Assembly (NCBI GenBank): GCA_023381695.1
Contig: JAMCQP010000072.1
Span: 38,272 to 102,271, forward strand
Reading direction: 5' to 3'
From: Bacillota bacterium
GTDB taxonomy: Bacteria; Bacillota; UBA5301; JAMCQP01
Length of the DNA: 64,000 nucleotides
Both the position numbers and the translations under genes were made by a program. Positions 16,773-25,684 of the stretch are shown in pieces. The notes beneath the pieces are model-generated. The model did not search any database and was not told the origin of the DNA. It saw only the letters and a program-made list of their open reading frames with translations. Within the stretch, counting starts at the first letter, position 1. Each line of letters begins with the position of its first letter.

Positions 16773-18134
16773 ATGCTGGATTTAATCATTAAGAATGGCA
16801 AACTGGTCAACACAGGCGGTGCCGTGGAAGGAGACCTGCTTATTGAAGGCGGGCAGATTGTGGGTGTTACCAGGAGAGGGGAGGTTGAGGGAGCGCAGCG
16901 GGTTTTGGATGCCGGCGGCCGCTATGTGTTGCCTGGAGCCATTGACAGCCATTCACACATCGGCCAGATGCCGGGTGAAGGGCAGCTCAAAGTGCAGACC
17001 CGGGAAAGAAACTTTGAGACGGAGAGTTCTTCGGCAATGTATGGCGGTGTCACCACAGCTATGAACTACATCTTTACCCAGGATTCCCTGGAAGAAGTGT
17101 TTCCGGGGCTGGGGAGAATGACTGCGGAACACAGTATGGTGGACATAAAGTTTCACGGGGCACTGATGAATGATGTGCACCTGCAGAATATCAAACAATA
17201 TATCCATAGTCTGGGAATCACCTCGTTCAAAATTTTCCTGCCCTATAAAGGACCTGAAGCCTTAAACCTGGGCGGATTGAGCAGCCTTAACGATGGACAG
17301 ATAGTGGAAGCCTTCACCAAATTGAAGCAGTACGGCGGTCTGCCGATAGTGCACGCGGAAAACCCCGAACTGATCGACTACTATGCCAGCCGGTTCCAGG
17401 CCATGTCCCGGCAGGACATGGCCGCCTGGGAGGCAACCAGGCCCGGGATCTGCGAGGGGGAGGCGGTGGTCAAGGTTCTCTACCTGGCCCGCAAAGTCGG
17501 CTGCCGCGTGTGTATTGCCCATATCAGCGCCAAGGAAACGGTTGAGGCGATTCAGGAATCCCAAAACCAGGAGATAATTTTTGAGACCAGCCCTCACTAC
17601 CTGGCTCTTACAGCCGATGCGGGCCTGGGAAGCCTCGGCAAGGTGAGCCCGCCCCTCCGGCACAGCGATGATCGGGACAAGATTTGGGAGGCGGTCGCCA
17701 GGCGAGACCAGGTTATTGTCGGGTCCGACCACAATGCCTGGATGAGCGCCCACAAGCTGGAAATGTGGGGTGGATTGTGCGGGCTTCCCGGGAATTCCTG
17801 CATCCTGCCGGTGTTGTTTACCGAGGGGGTAGGCAAAAGAGGACTGTCCCCGTCAGATGTGATGAGGGTCAGCAGTTTCAATGCCGCCAAGCTGTTTGGA
17901 CTTTACCCCGCAAAGGGATCTTTGAACGCGGGCAGTGATGCGGATCTTGTCATCATGGACACCGGGATCAAGAAGCGCCTGGATCCGGCTGAAACCGGAT
18001 CCATAGTTGACTATACTCCCTACAAGGATTACACGTTTACAGCCTGGCCTTATGCCGTGGTTGCCCGGGGGGAAATTGTAATTCTGGACGGAAAAAACGT
18101 GAGCCCCGAACACCGTGGGCGCTGCCTGAACTGA
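16773..18134 (+). CDS. cyclic amidohydrolase (hydantoinase/allantoinase/dihydroorotase type)
   Basis: Zinc hydrolase that opens cyclic amide or ureide rings; 453 residues. It shows the HxH pair in IDSHSHIG near residue 59, the carbamylated Lys position in TSFKIFLPYKG, metal His in IVHAEN and AHISAKETVEA, and the Asp in GSDHNA. The C-terminal KGSLNAGSDADLVIMD segment is typical of dihydropyrimidinase-like enzymes. ATG 16773 follows AAGGAGGTAGCG. It sits between two ECF importers and just before a PucR regulator. The exact ring (hydantoin, dihydropyrimidine, allantoin or other) cannot be fixed from sequence. Confidence 0.92.
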   Translation: MLDLIIKNGKLVNTGGAVEGDLLIEGGQIVGVTRRGEVEGAQRVLDAGGRYVLPGAIDSHSHIGQMPGEGQLKVQTRERNFETESSSAMYGGVTTAMNYIFTQDSLEEVFPGLGRMTAEHSMVDIKFHGALMNDVHLQNIKQYIHSLGITSFKIFLPYKGPEALNLGGLSSLNDGQIVEAFTKLKQYGGLPIVHAENPELIDYYASRFQAMSRQDMAAWEATRPGICEGEAVVKVLYLARKVGCRVCIAHISAKETVEAIQESQNQEIIFETSPHYLALTADAGLGSLGKVSPPLRHSDDRDKIWEAVARRDQVIVGSDHNAWMSAHKLEMWGGLCGLPGNSCILPVLFTEGVGKRGLSPSDVMRVSSFNAAKLFGLYPAKGSLNAGSDADLVIMDTGIKKRLDPAETGSIVDYTPYKDYTFTAWPYAVVARGEIVILDGKNVSPEHRGRCLN

Positions 18135-18263
18135 CCGCGGTCGGCGCGGGAACGGAGTGTTTCCGGAAGGGAATCGGAAGGCGATGGCGAATTCACAAAT
18201 TATCCAGCAAAAATACCCAAAACCTAGCCAAAATTCGACTTTTTATTTAGGGGGAAGGGTACA

Positions 18264-19934
18264 GTGGCCTCCCTGCACGGAATTACAGTCCGGTATGCTT
18301 TGTCGTTGGATTGTTTAAAGGGCTCCATGGTGGTTGGGGGTAAAGACGGGTTGGGGCGGTTGATCACGGGAGTCAATGTCATGGAAGTGCCCGACATTCT
18401 GCCCTGGGTCCAAGAAGGACAACTGCTGCTGACTACCGGGTTTTCCATTAAGGACAACCAGGAAGCCCAGGAGAAGCTCATTCCGGAGCTGGCCCGCAGA
18501 GGCCTGGCGGGGCTTGCGTTCAAACCCAAACGGTACCTTGATGCTGTTCCCGCGGCCATGATTGCCGCGGCTGATGTCAGCTCCTTTCCGTTGATTGAGC
18601 TTCCGCCCGAGGCAAACCACCCGGGAATGCTGCAGGGGATTTACTCTGAACTGGTGAACCGCCAGGTATCCCTGCTCAAGAAAACGGTTGAGGTGCACGA
18701 GAAGGCTATGGCTGTTCTGTTAAAAGGAGGGGGGCTGGAGCAGATCGCCAGTACCCTGGCCCAGTTGGTGGATAACCCTGTGGCCATTTATGACCAGGAA
18801 AGGGTGGCGCTTACTGTTGCTTTTGGTGACACGGAGCAACGGCACTCAGGCTGCCCTGATAACTTACCGGCTCCAGACAGTCTGGACAAGGGACGGATTA
18901 AGTGGGAGAAGTTTACGGTTAACCAGGAACAGTACCGCGGTGTCTTGTGCCCCATAATTGGGGGAAGCACCACTTACGGCCTGATCGCGGTGTGGGAACA
19001 AAAACGGCCCCTCAGGGACATTGACTTGATTGCGGTGGAACAGGCTGCCACCCTGGCGGCGATGACGTTTTTGCACCGGAAAACAGTTCAGGCGGTGGAA
19101 ACCAAGTACAGGAACGAACTTCTTTACGATTGGCTCGGGGGGGAAGTGGAACAAGTGGAAGAGCTGATCCACCGGGCGAAACTGGTGGGATGGGACCTGG
19201 AAAACAGCTTTGCCCTCCTCGTTATTGACATTGATGAATACGGCCAGGTAGTGTCAAAGGCCAGGCGAATCGCCGATTCCCTGCTCAAGGTTAAAGAAAA
19301 AGTCCAGCGGGCGATCATCAGGGTGATGGATAGATGGCGGGATTACTTCATTATTGGTGACCGGGGCAGCAGTTTCGTTTTACTGGTACGGGTAAAGGCT
19401 TCGTGGAGCGACCGGTCAATTAAGGAGAGGGCGCGGGAGGTGGCTTCCCTGCTGCATGCCGAACTGGGTCAGGCCGTCCCGAAGCTCAGTTGTTCCATAG
19501 GCATCGGGAGATTTTATCCCAACCTCCTGGACATGAAGGAGAGTTACCGGGAAGCCCGCCAAGCCATCGATATCGGGCGGTCGGTAAAGGGGAAAGGTGA
19601 AATCACCGGGTTTGAGGACCTGGGCATCTACCGGCTGCTCCATTCGAGCACCAGCAACGAGTTAAAACAGTTCGCCCGGGAAATCTTTGTCCCCATTCAG
19701 GCCTATGACAGGGAACATCATACCGAACTGGTCCCCACTATTGAGACTTTTTTCCGGTGTAACGGAAACCTGAGCCGGATGGCCCGGGAAATGTTCACCC
19801 ACTACAATACAATCGTCTACCGCCTGGAAAGGGTTCAGGAGATAACGGGCGTCGATTTGAACGACACGGAACAGCGGCTGAACCTGCAGGTAGCCATGAA
19901 AGTCGCCCAAATGGACGGACTCCGAAACGGGTAG
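18264..19934 (+). CDS. PucR-family transcriptional regulator
   Basis: DNA-binding regulator of 556 residues in the PucR/CdaR group, which controls purine, allantoin and related catabolic genes. Residues 1-125 form the PucR N-terminal domain (GLGRLITGVNVMEVPDILPW, EGQLLLTTGFS). A GGDEF-like CdaR region follows about 280-430. The C-terminal helix-turn-helix is near 495-550 (FFRCNGNLSRMAREMFTHYN and TIVYRLERVQEITG). GTG 18264 follows GGGGGAAGGG. It lies between the amidohydrolase and the second importer and is the obvious regulator of the cluster; the effector is unknown. Confidence 0.93.
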   Translation: MASLHGITVRYALSLDCLKGSMVVGGKDGLGRLITGVNVMEVPDILPWVQEGQLLLTTGFSIKDNQEAQEKLIPELARRGLAGLAFKPKRYLDAVPAAMIAAADVSSFPLIELPPEANHPGMLQGIYSELVNRQVSLLKKTVEVHEKAMAVLLKGGGLEQIASTLAQLVDNPVAIYDQERVALTVAFGDTEQRHSGCPDNLPAPDSLDKGRIKWEKFTVNQEQYRGVLCPIIGGSTTYGLIAVWEQKRPLRDIDLIAVEQAATLAAMTFLHRKTVQAVETKYRNELLYDWLGGEVEQVEELIHRAKLVGWDLENSFALLVIDIDEYGQVVSKARRIADSLLKVKEKVQRAIIRVMDRWRDYFIIGDRGSSFVLLVRVKASWSDRSIKERAREVASLLHAELGQAVPKLSCSIGIGRFYPNLLDMKESYREARQAIDIGRSVKGKGEITGFEDLGIYRLLHSSTSNELKQFAREIFVPIQAYDREHHTELVPTIETFFRCNGNLSRMAREMFTHYNTIVYRLERVQEITGVDLNDTEQRLNLQVAMKVAQMDGLRNG

Positions 19935-20040
19935 CAAGAGAGCATGTGGAACTTCGCCAAAAAAGCAAGGATCAGAATCATCGTAATTCGCCACAGGCGA
20001 TGGGGTGGCCGGGTCGAAAAAGGTTAGAGTGATCGTTACC

Positions 20041-20058
20041 CCTGAGGAGATCCTCAGG
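20041..20058. promoter_or_regulatory. perfect palindrome upstream of second importer
   Basis: CCTGAGGA-GA-TCCTCAGG: 8-bp perfect arms around two bases, about 20 bases before the S-component start at 20081 and 106 bases after the PucR gene. It could be an operator, for example for PucR, or an RNA hairpin that affects translation of the next gene. Confidence 0.35.
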
Positions 20059-20080
20059 CCAAGTTGAAAGGGGTGTCAAA

Positions 20081-20665
20081 ATGGCAGACAGGAAGGGAAG
20101 TTCCAGAGTATCATTGGTCTACACTACCCAGGAAATTGTACTGCTGGCTGTACTGGGGGTAATTTTCGGACTTACTAACATCTTTCTTGGAGCGTTACCG
20201 CAGTGGGGCGGGGCGTTGGCAGGGCCGCTGGCTTCAGCCGCCCTCGGTGGGTTTGTGCAAATCAGCCAGGTTTTAAGCGGGTATATTGTACGCCGGCCTG
20301 GTGCGGCAACACTCACGATGATGATTAACGTCACCGCCCAATTCCTGGCCGGAAACCCTGCCGGTGTAATTTTGTTCCCCTTCGGCCTGGCCCAGGGTCT
20401 GGGCGCGGAAGTGGCATTTGCCGCCAGGGGTTACAGGAAGATCGGAATGGGGACCATGCTCGTTGCCGGCGGGTTAGCCAACGTGGGTTCACAGCTTATG
20501 TTTGTATTCCTGTTCGGCTGGAAGGCCGCCTGGTCAATCTATTATGCGTCTCTCCCGGTGGCCCTGATCGGGGGCGCCATTGAAGCCGGCCTTATTGCCT
20601 GGATTCTTGGCCTGGCCCTGGATCGCACAGGTTTAATCCAGAGTGTCCGTCGCCTGAGTGCGTAG
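20081..20665 (+). CDS. ECF transporter S component, YkoE-like (second copy)
   Basis: Substrate-binding membrane protein of 194 residues, clearly a paralogue of the one at 13427: shared SGYIVRRPGAATLTMMINV and LAQGLGAEVAFAARGYRK segments and the same layout of hydrophobic stretches. The region between the first two helices differs, so the two may bind different compounds. ATG 20081 follows AAAGGGGTG. It is separated from its ATPase gene by a strong hairpin. Confidence 0.87.
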   Translation: MADRKGSSRVSLVYTTQEIVLLAVLGVIFGLTNIFLGALPQWGGALAGPLASAALGGFVQISQVLSGYIVRRPGAATLTMMINVTAQFLAGNPAGVILFPFGLAQGLGAEVAFAARGYRKIGMGTMLVAGGLANVGSQLMFVFLFGWKAAWSIYYASLPVALIGGAIEAGLIAWILGLALDRTGLIQSVRRLSA

Positions 20666-20677
20666 TTGAAGGTTTGG

Positions 20678-20716
20678 GGCCGCGAGGCCGGCAGTTTTCC
20701 TGCCGGCCTCGCGGCC
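20678..20716 (+). terminator. strong intercistronic hairpin
   Basis: 17-bp perfect G/C-rich stem (20678-20694 with 20700-20716) and a five-base TTTTC loop, placed between the S-component and ATPase genes. No T-run follows, so it may be a partial terminator, a processing site or an RNA-stability element that lets the S component be made in larger amounts than the rest. Confidence 0.55.
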
Positions 20717-20746
20717 CGGAGTACTTCTCCGGAGGGGAGATTTTAA

Positions 20747-22462
20747 TTGGGAAACACAGCTATCAGGGTGGAAAATTACAGCTACACGTACCCTGGCGCC
20801 GAAAAGCCCACGCTGGAAGACATCTCTTTCTTGATCGAGGAAGGAGAATTTGTGCTCCTGATTGGCGCTTCGGGGTCGGGCAAGAGTACCTTGATTCAGT
20901 CTTTGAACGGGATCATACCGAAAATCAGAGGCGGGGAAACGTCCGGTGAGGTGTGGGCCGGCGGCCAGAATGTAGCTGATTTCAGAGTTCAGGAGATGGC
21001 AGCCAGGATAGGTCTCATTTTTCAGGATCCGGAAAGCCAGCTGTGCAGCTTGTTTATCGCTGATGAGGTGGCGTTCGGGCCCGAAAATTTTCGGGTGGAA
21101 AAGGGCGCAATCCTGAAAAAGGTCGACGAAGCGCTGAGGTATGTTGGCCTGGAAAAGGCCAAGCGCAAATATGTTTATGAAGTGTCGGGCGGGCAGCAGC
21201 AAAGGCTGGCCATTAGTTCCGTGCTGGCCATGGGACCCGAAATCCTCGCTCTGGATGACCCGACCGCAAATCTGGACCCGGTGGGCACCGCCGAGATTCT
21301 CAGCGTGCTGGCCAAGATGAACTCCCTGAAGAAGACCATTCTCCTGGCGACACCCCTGCTGGATGAATTTATTCACCTGGCGAACAGGATCATTGTCCTG
21401 CACCAGGGGAGGGTTTTCGCCAACGGCACGCCACGGGAAGTGATCGGAAAGCACGGGAAACAGTTGAAGGAAGAACTCGGGGTCTGGATCCCGCAGATCT
21501 CTGAAGTGGAACTGGGGCTGAGGAGTAAAATGACCCTTAATGACTATATGCCTTTGACCGCTGAGGAGGCTTACGAGAAATACAAGGGTTTTCGTTTTGT
21601 GCCGGGCCGTTGCAACAGGCCAGGGTCAGTATCTGAACCGGTGGTCAGAGTTCAAAACGTGGATTTTTGCTACCCTGATGGAACACATGCCATCCAGGAT
21701 GTTTCCTTTAACATCAACAAGGGGCGGCTGACCGCCATTCTGGGTCCCAACGGGTCAGGGAAGAGCACCATAGCCAAGTTGATTGTGGGGCTGCTTCCAT
21801 TAAAAGAGGGGAACGTCGAAGTTTGCGGGATGGATGTGAAAAAATCATCAACCGCGGCCATCACCCAGAAGGTAGGTTTCGTGTTCCAGAACCCGGAGCA
21901 CCAGTTTGTCCGGGACACTGTCAAGCAGGAGATCGCCTACAGCCTCGAGGTTTTGGGAAAATCGCAGGCCGAAGTTGACGCCGGCGTGGACGAGATGCTG
22001 CAGATGTTTGAGCTGGAAGAATACGCGACACGGCATCCCTTCGGGCTCAGCGGGGGCCAAAAACGCCGTCTGAGCGTGGCCACCATGCTGGTGGGAAAAC
22101 CGGAGCTTCTTATTCTTGATGAACCGACCTACGGTCAGGACCTTAGAAATGTGGAGACATTCATGCGCCTCGTCAAGGACCAACTGAGCAATGGTGTGAC
22201 CATCGTCATGATTACACACAGCATGAGGTTGGTGCAGGATTATGCCGATGATGTTGTGGTCATGCGGTATGGGAAACTTTCGTATGTGGGTGCTCCTGAG
22301 GGCCTGTGGGATGATGAAGAATTCAAGCAGGACGCGACCTTGAAGGCCCCGCCTCTTCAGGAGTTAACCCGGCTGCTCGAACGGGGCGGGCATGAAATCT
22401 GGAAAGGCACCCGCCGGGTGGACGAGTTTGTTGACCAGGCAGCCGCCGGCAAGGAGGTGTGA
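20747..22462 (+). CDS. ECF transporter double ATPase, YkoD-like (second copy)
   Basis: Two fused nucleotide-binding domains, 571 residues, paralogous to the ATPase at 14122. N-terminal half: GASGSGKST, VSGGQQQRLAISS and ILALDDPTANLDP, where Asp replaces the catalytic Glu. C-terminal half: GPNGSGKST, LSGGQKRRLSVATML and LLILDEPTYGQD, intact. TTG 20747 is the likely start, behind GGAGGGGAG. The same half of the protein is altered in both copies (Gln there, Asp here), so an asymmetric ATPase is probably a family feature. The T-component gene follows within eight bases. Confidence 0.9.
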   Translation: MGNTAIRVENYSYTYPGAEKPTLEDISFLIEEGEFVLLIGASGSGKSTLIQSLNGIIPKIRGGETSGEVWAGGQNVADFRVQEMAARIGLIFQDPESQLCSLFIADEVAFGPENFRVEKGAILKKVDEALRYVGLEKAKRKYVYEVSGGQQQRLAISSVLAMGPEILALDDPTANLDPVGTAEILSVLAKMNSLKKTILLATPLLDEFIHLANRIIVLHQGRVFANGTPREVIGKHGKQLKEELGVWIPQISEVELGLRSKMTLNDYMPLTAEEAYEKYKGFRFVPGRCNRPGSVSEPVVRVQNVDFCYPDGTHAIQDVSFNINKGRLTAILGPNGSGKSTIAKLIVGLLPLKEGNVEVCGMDVKKSSTAAITQKVGFVFQNPEHQFVRDTVKQEIAYSLEVLGKSQAEVDAGVDEMLQMFELEEYATRHPFGLSGGQKRRLSVATMLVGKPELLILDEPTYGQDLRNVETFMRLVKDQLSNGVTIVMITHSMRLVQDYADDVVVMRYGKLSYVGAPEGLWDDEEFKQDATLKAPPLQELTRLLERGGHEIWKGTRRVDEFVDQAAAGKEV

Positions 22463-22469
22463 TGGTCCC

Positions 22470-23273
22470 GTGATTTTAAAGAATATCAAGTTCACTTACC
22501 TGAGACACGACTCCGTACTGCACCGCACTGATGTGATCAGCAAGCTTCTGGTTGTAATCCTGGTCAGTGTGGCCGTCTATTTCTTCCGGAACCCGGTTCA
22601 GGTCCTGCCCATGCCGATCCTGCTTTTCTTTCTGGCCATGGCCCTGGGACGGGTCAGGTTTTCGGTGGTATTTTGGAGTTTCTCAGTTTTCATGGTATTC
22701 GGCCTGTTTGTGGCCTTTTTTCAGCTGGTGTCCCACCAGACCGGAGAAGTTCTGGCACGGGTTCTTTTCCTTAAGATTACGCCGGATGGGCTGCACCTGG
22801 CGGAGCTGTTTGTCCTTCGGATGGCAACCATAGGATGCGCCGCCCTCACTTTTTTGTGGACAACCAACCCCAAGGAGTTTGCGATTGGTCTTGTCTACAT
22901 TGGAATTCCATACCGGTTTGCCTTTGCCGTGCTGGTGGCTCTGCGGTTCCTCCCTCTGATTCAGGACGAAATTTCCAAAATCAAAGACGCCCATCTCATC
23001 AGAGGGGTCAAGCCGGAAAAAGGGATCAAGGGGGCTTTCCACAACTGGCAGAGGTATTTGTTCCCGATTCTGGTCAACGGTCTGCGGAAATCCGAGACCA
23101 CCAGCATTGCCATGGACAGCCGTGGTTTCGGGCTTTTCAAAACTCGGACGTATACCGATGAGTTCCGCTGGACAGCTTCCGGTATTGCCCTGGTGGCCGT
23201 TGTCTGTATCGTGATCGTTGTTTGCGGCTATATTTGGGGCTTCGGTTTCATACAGCCAAGGTACAACAGTTAA
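22470..23273 (+). CDS. ECF transporter T component (second copy)
   Basis: Membrane scaffold of 267 residues, paralogue of the one at 15920, with the coupling motifs AHLIRGVKPEKG near residue 172 and DSRGFGLFKTR near 217. The start is GTG 22470, eleven bases after the AAGGAGGTG that overlaps the end of the ATPase gene; the longer open frame lies within that gene. It completes the second S-A-T importer. Confidence 0.9.
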   Translation: MILKNIKFTYLRHDSVLHRTDVISKLLVVILVSVAVYFFRNPVQVLPMPILLFFLAMALGRVRFSVVFWSFSVFMVFGLFVAFFQLVSHQTGEVLARVLFLKITPDGLHLAELFVLRMATIGCAALTFLWTTNPKEFAIGLVYIGIPYRFAFAVLVALRFLPLIQDEISKIKDAHLIRGVKPEKGIKGAFHNWQRYLFPILVNGLRKSETTSIAMDSRGFGLFKTRTYTDEFRWTASGIALVAVVCIVIVVCGYIWGFGFIQPRYNS

Positions 23274-23310
23274 ACCTGCTGGCCAAGAATACTTCTAAGG
23301 GGGGCAAGCG

Positions 23311-24078
23311 ATGCGGCTGGATGGAAAAGTAGCAGTGGTAACCGGCGGCAGTTCAGGGATTGGCAGAGGCATTGCCGTAAAATTCAGCGAGGAAGGGGCC
23401 AGGGTTGCCGTCCTCGATATCCGGGAGGAGTCCCGCCTGGACAGTGAAACTCCCTCAACGGTGGAGGTTATTAAATCCAGGGGCGGGAGCGGCGTCTACC
23501 TGAAGACCGATGTAACCAGATCGGGCGAAGTCAATGAAGCGATGGAAAAGGTACTGGCAGCGCACGGGAAGGTGGACATCCTTGTCAACTGTGCCGGCAT
23601 TTTCATTCGCAACTGCGTTGCCGATATCAGCGACGAAGAATGGGATCAAGTCATGCAGGTCAATGTGAGCGGGTACTTTTACACGTGCCGCCGGTTGATA
23701 CCGGAAATGGTGAAGCAGGGATATGGCAAGATTGTCAATATCTCCTCGATTCACGGCCTCCTGGGGACAGGAATGGCGGCAAGCTACTGTGCTTCCAGGG
23801 GGGCGGTTACGAACCTGACCCGGCAGCTGGCTGTTGACTATGCCAGGGCAGGAATTACTGTCAATGCCATTGCGCCGGGTACAATTCCTGAAACGGCCAT
23901 GTGCAAGCCGTTCGCGGAAACGCCGGAGATTCGCAAGGAGTACGTGGCCCGGACGATGATGCCGCGGTTGGGAACTGCCGAAGATATCGCTTACGCGGCG
24001 GTTTACCTCGCCTCACCCGAGTCCGATTGGGTAACAGGGCAGTGCCTGGCCGTTGACGGCGGCTGGACCGCATGGTAA
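23311..24078 (+). CDS. SDR-family NAD(P)-dependent dehydrogenase
   Basis: Short-chain dehydrogenase of 255 residues with the cofactor motif TGGSSGIGRGIA, the NAG motif as NCAG, catalytic Ser in SSIHG and the Y-x3-K position as YCASRGA. Here the expected Lys is Arg (family norm YxxSK, compare SYCASRGAV), which may reduce or change catalysis. The ending AVYLASPESDWVTGQCLAVDGG is classical. ATG 23311 follows AAGGGGGG. It precedes the FdrA gene by 58 bases, so it probably oxidises or reduces an intermediate of the same pathway. Confidence 0.9.
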   Translation: MRLDGKVAVVTGGSSGIGRGIAVKFSEEGARVAVLDIREESRLDSETPSTVEVIKSRGGSGVYLKTDVTRSGEVNEAMEKVLAAHGKVDILVNCAGIFIRNCVADISDEEWDQVMQVNVSGYFYTCRRLIPEMVKQGYGKIVNISSIHGLLGTGMAASYCASRGAVTNLTRQLAVDYARAGITVNAIAPGTIPETAMCKPFAETPEIRKEYVARTMMPRLGTAEDIAYAAVYLASPESDWVTGQCLAVDGGWTAW

Positions 24079-24136
24079 TACCCCTTCGAGGGGGTTAAGC
24101 TTGTTTTACAGCAATTGCGATCAGAGGTGGCTCAAG

Positions 24137-25684
24137 TTGGTTGTGAAAACCTTGGTGAAAAAGGGAAGTTACCAGGACTCGGTGGCGTTGATGCGCATTT
24201 CCCGCCAGGTTCGGGCTTCTTCCGGCATCAAGCAGGCTTCGGTGATGATGGCAACCGCACAGAACAAAGAGGTACTCAGGGAAGCAGGGTTGTTCAATGA
24301 ATTGGCCGCCAGCGCCGGGCCTGGGGATATGGTGGTTGCGGTGGAAGCGGAGAGCGAAGAAGCGGGGTCCGCGGCCTTAACGTTGGTGGAGCAGGTCCTT
24401 GCGGCCCCGGCGGCGCCGGAAGCAGCAGGCGTTCAGACGCCCAGGTACCGCACGGTGGCGGCTGGCGCAGGGTTTCTCAAAGGCGCCAACCTGGCTGTTA
24501 TTTCCGTACCTGGCGTCTATGCGGCGGCTGAGGCCTTAAAGGCTTTAAAGAACGGCCTGAACGTGTTTCTCTTTAGTGATAATGTTCCCCTGAAGGATGA
24601 AATTGACCTCAAGCATTTTGCTCACGAAAGGGGACTTCTCGTCATGGGGCCCGACTGCGGAACAGCGTTTGTGGGCGGAATCCCATTGGGGTTTGCCAAT
24701 GCTGTTCGTCGCGGCGGCATAGGTTTGGTGGGTGCTTCCGGAACCGGCCTGCAGGAAGTGATGAGCCTGATTGACCGGTGGGGTGGCGGTGTTTCCCAGG
24801 CGTTTGGCACAGGCGGCCGGGATTTAAGCGAGAGGGTGGGCGGGGCGACAATGCTGGATGCTCTTGGTGTTCTCTCCGAAGACCCCGGCACCAGGGTCAT
24901 CGTGCTCGTCTCCAAACCTCCGGCGCCAGGTGTCGCCAGGGCCATTCTAGATCAGGCCGCCGGTGTCTCCAAACTGGTGGTAGTCTGCTTCCTCGGCTAC
25001 AAGGTCCACTACCCTGACCGGCGGGGAGTATTCCTGGCGTCAACCCTGGAAGAGGCCGCTCAGACGGCTGTCTTCCTGGAGCAGGGGCGCAAACCGGAAC
25101 TGGGAATTCCGGACACTGCCTTCCAACTGCAGCCAGGCCGTGGGTACCTGCGCGGCCTGTTTTCCGGCGGTACCCTGGCTGATGAGGCCCTGCTTGTTGC
25201 CGAGGGCCGGCTCGGGGATGTCTTCTCCAACCTTGGCGGGGCGGCGAAACTGGAAAACCCTTATCACAGCCAAAAGAATACGATTGTTGATATGGGCGAC
25301 GACGAGTTTACGGTCGGCCGGCCCCATCCCATGCTGGATTTCTCCTACCGGGTTGAGCGGTTCCTGCGGGAAGCGGGCGATCCTGAAGTGGGCGTAATCC
25401 TGATGGATGTTGTCCTGGGTTTTGGCTCCAATCCCGACCCGGCGTTGGAATTGGCGCCAGCCATTGTGGATGCCCTCAACCAGGCCCGGTTTGATGGACG
25501 GGACCTCAAAATTGTGATCAGTCTGGTGGGGACCGATTCTGACCCACAATCCTACCGCGCCCAGGCGGAAAAATTCCGGGCCGCCGGCGCCATTGTGGCG
25601 TCAACCAATGCCCAGGCGGCCCGTTTGGCGGTAAGACTTTTAGCCGGCCAGACAAAAGAGAGAACCACGGGGGGTGCGAACTGA
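24137..25684 (+). CDS. FdrA/AllF-like subunit of an oxamate-carbamoyltransferase-type complex
   Basis: About 515 residues. FdrA proteins resemble the alpha subunit of succinyl-CoA synthetase. In E. coli, FdrA (AllF) with YlbE (AllG) and YlbF (AllH) was shown to form oxamate carbamoyltransferase, which releases carbamoyl phosphate in anaerobic allantoin breakdown. Visible family features are YQDSVALMRISRQV at the start, LFSDNVPLKDEIDLK, MGPDCGTAFVGGIPLGFA, GASGTGLQEV and FGTGGRDLSERVGG. TTG 24137 is preferred (GAGGTGG six bases upstream); GTG 24143 is an alternative, and the longer frame runs into the SDR gene. Its stop overlaps the ATG of the DUF1116 gene by one base. Confidence 0.88.
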   Translation: MVVKTLVKKGSYQDSVALMRISRQVRASSGIKQASVMMATAQNKEVLREAGLFNELAASAGPGDMVVAVEAESEEAGSAALTLVEQVLAAPAAPEAAGVQTPRYRTVAAGAGFLKGANLAVISVPGVYAAAEALKALKNGLNVFLFSDNVPLKDEIDLKHFAHERGLLVMGPDCGTAFVGGIPLGFANAVRRGGIGLVGASGTGLQEVMSLIDRWGGGVSQAFGTGGRDLSERVGGATMLDALGVLSEDPGTRVIVLVSKPPAPGVARAILDQAAGVSKLVVVCFLGYKVHYPDRRGVFLASTLEEAAQTAVFLEQGRKPELGIPDTAFQLQPGRGYLRGLFSGGTLADEALLVAEGRLGDVFSNLGGAAKLENPYHSQKNTIVDMGDDEFTVGRPHPMLDFSYRVERFLREAGDPEVGVILMDVVLGFGSNPDPALELAPAIVDALNQARFDGRDLKIVISLVGTDSDPQSYRAQAEKFRAAGAIVASTNAQAARLAVRLLAGQTKERTTGGAN

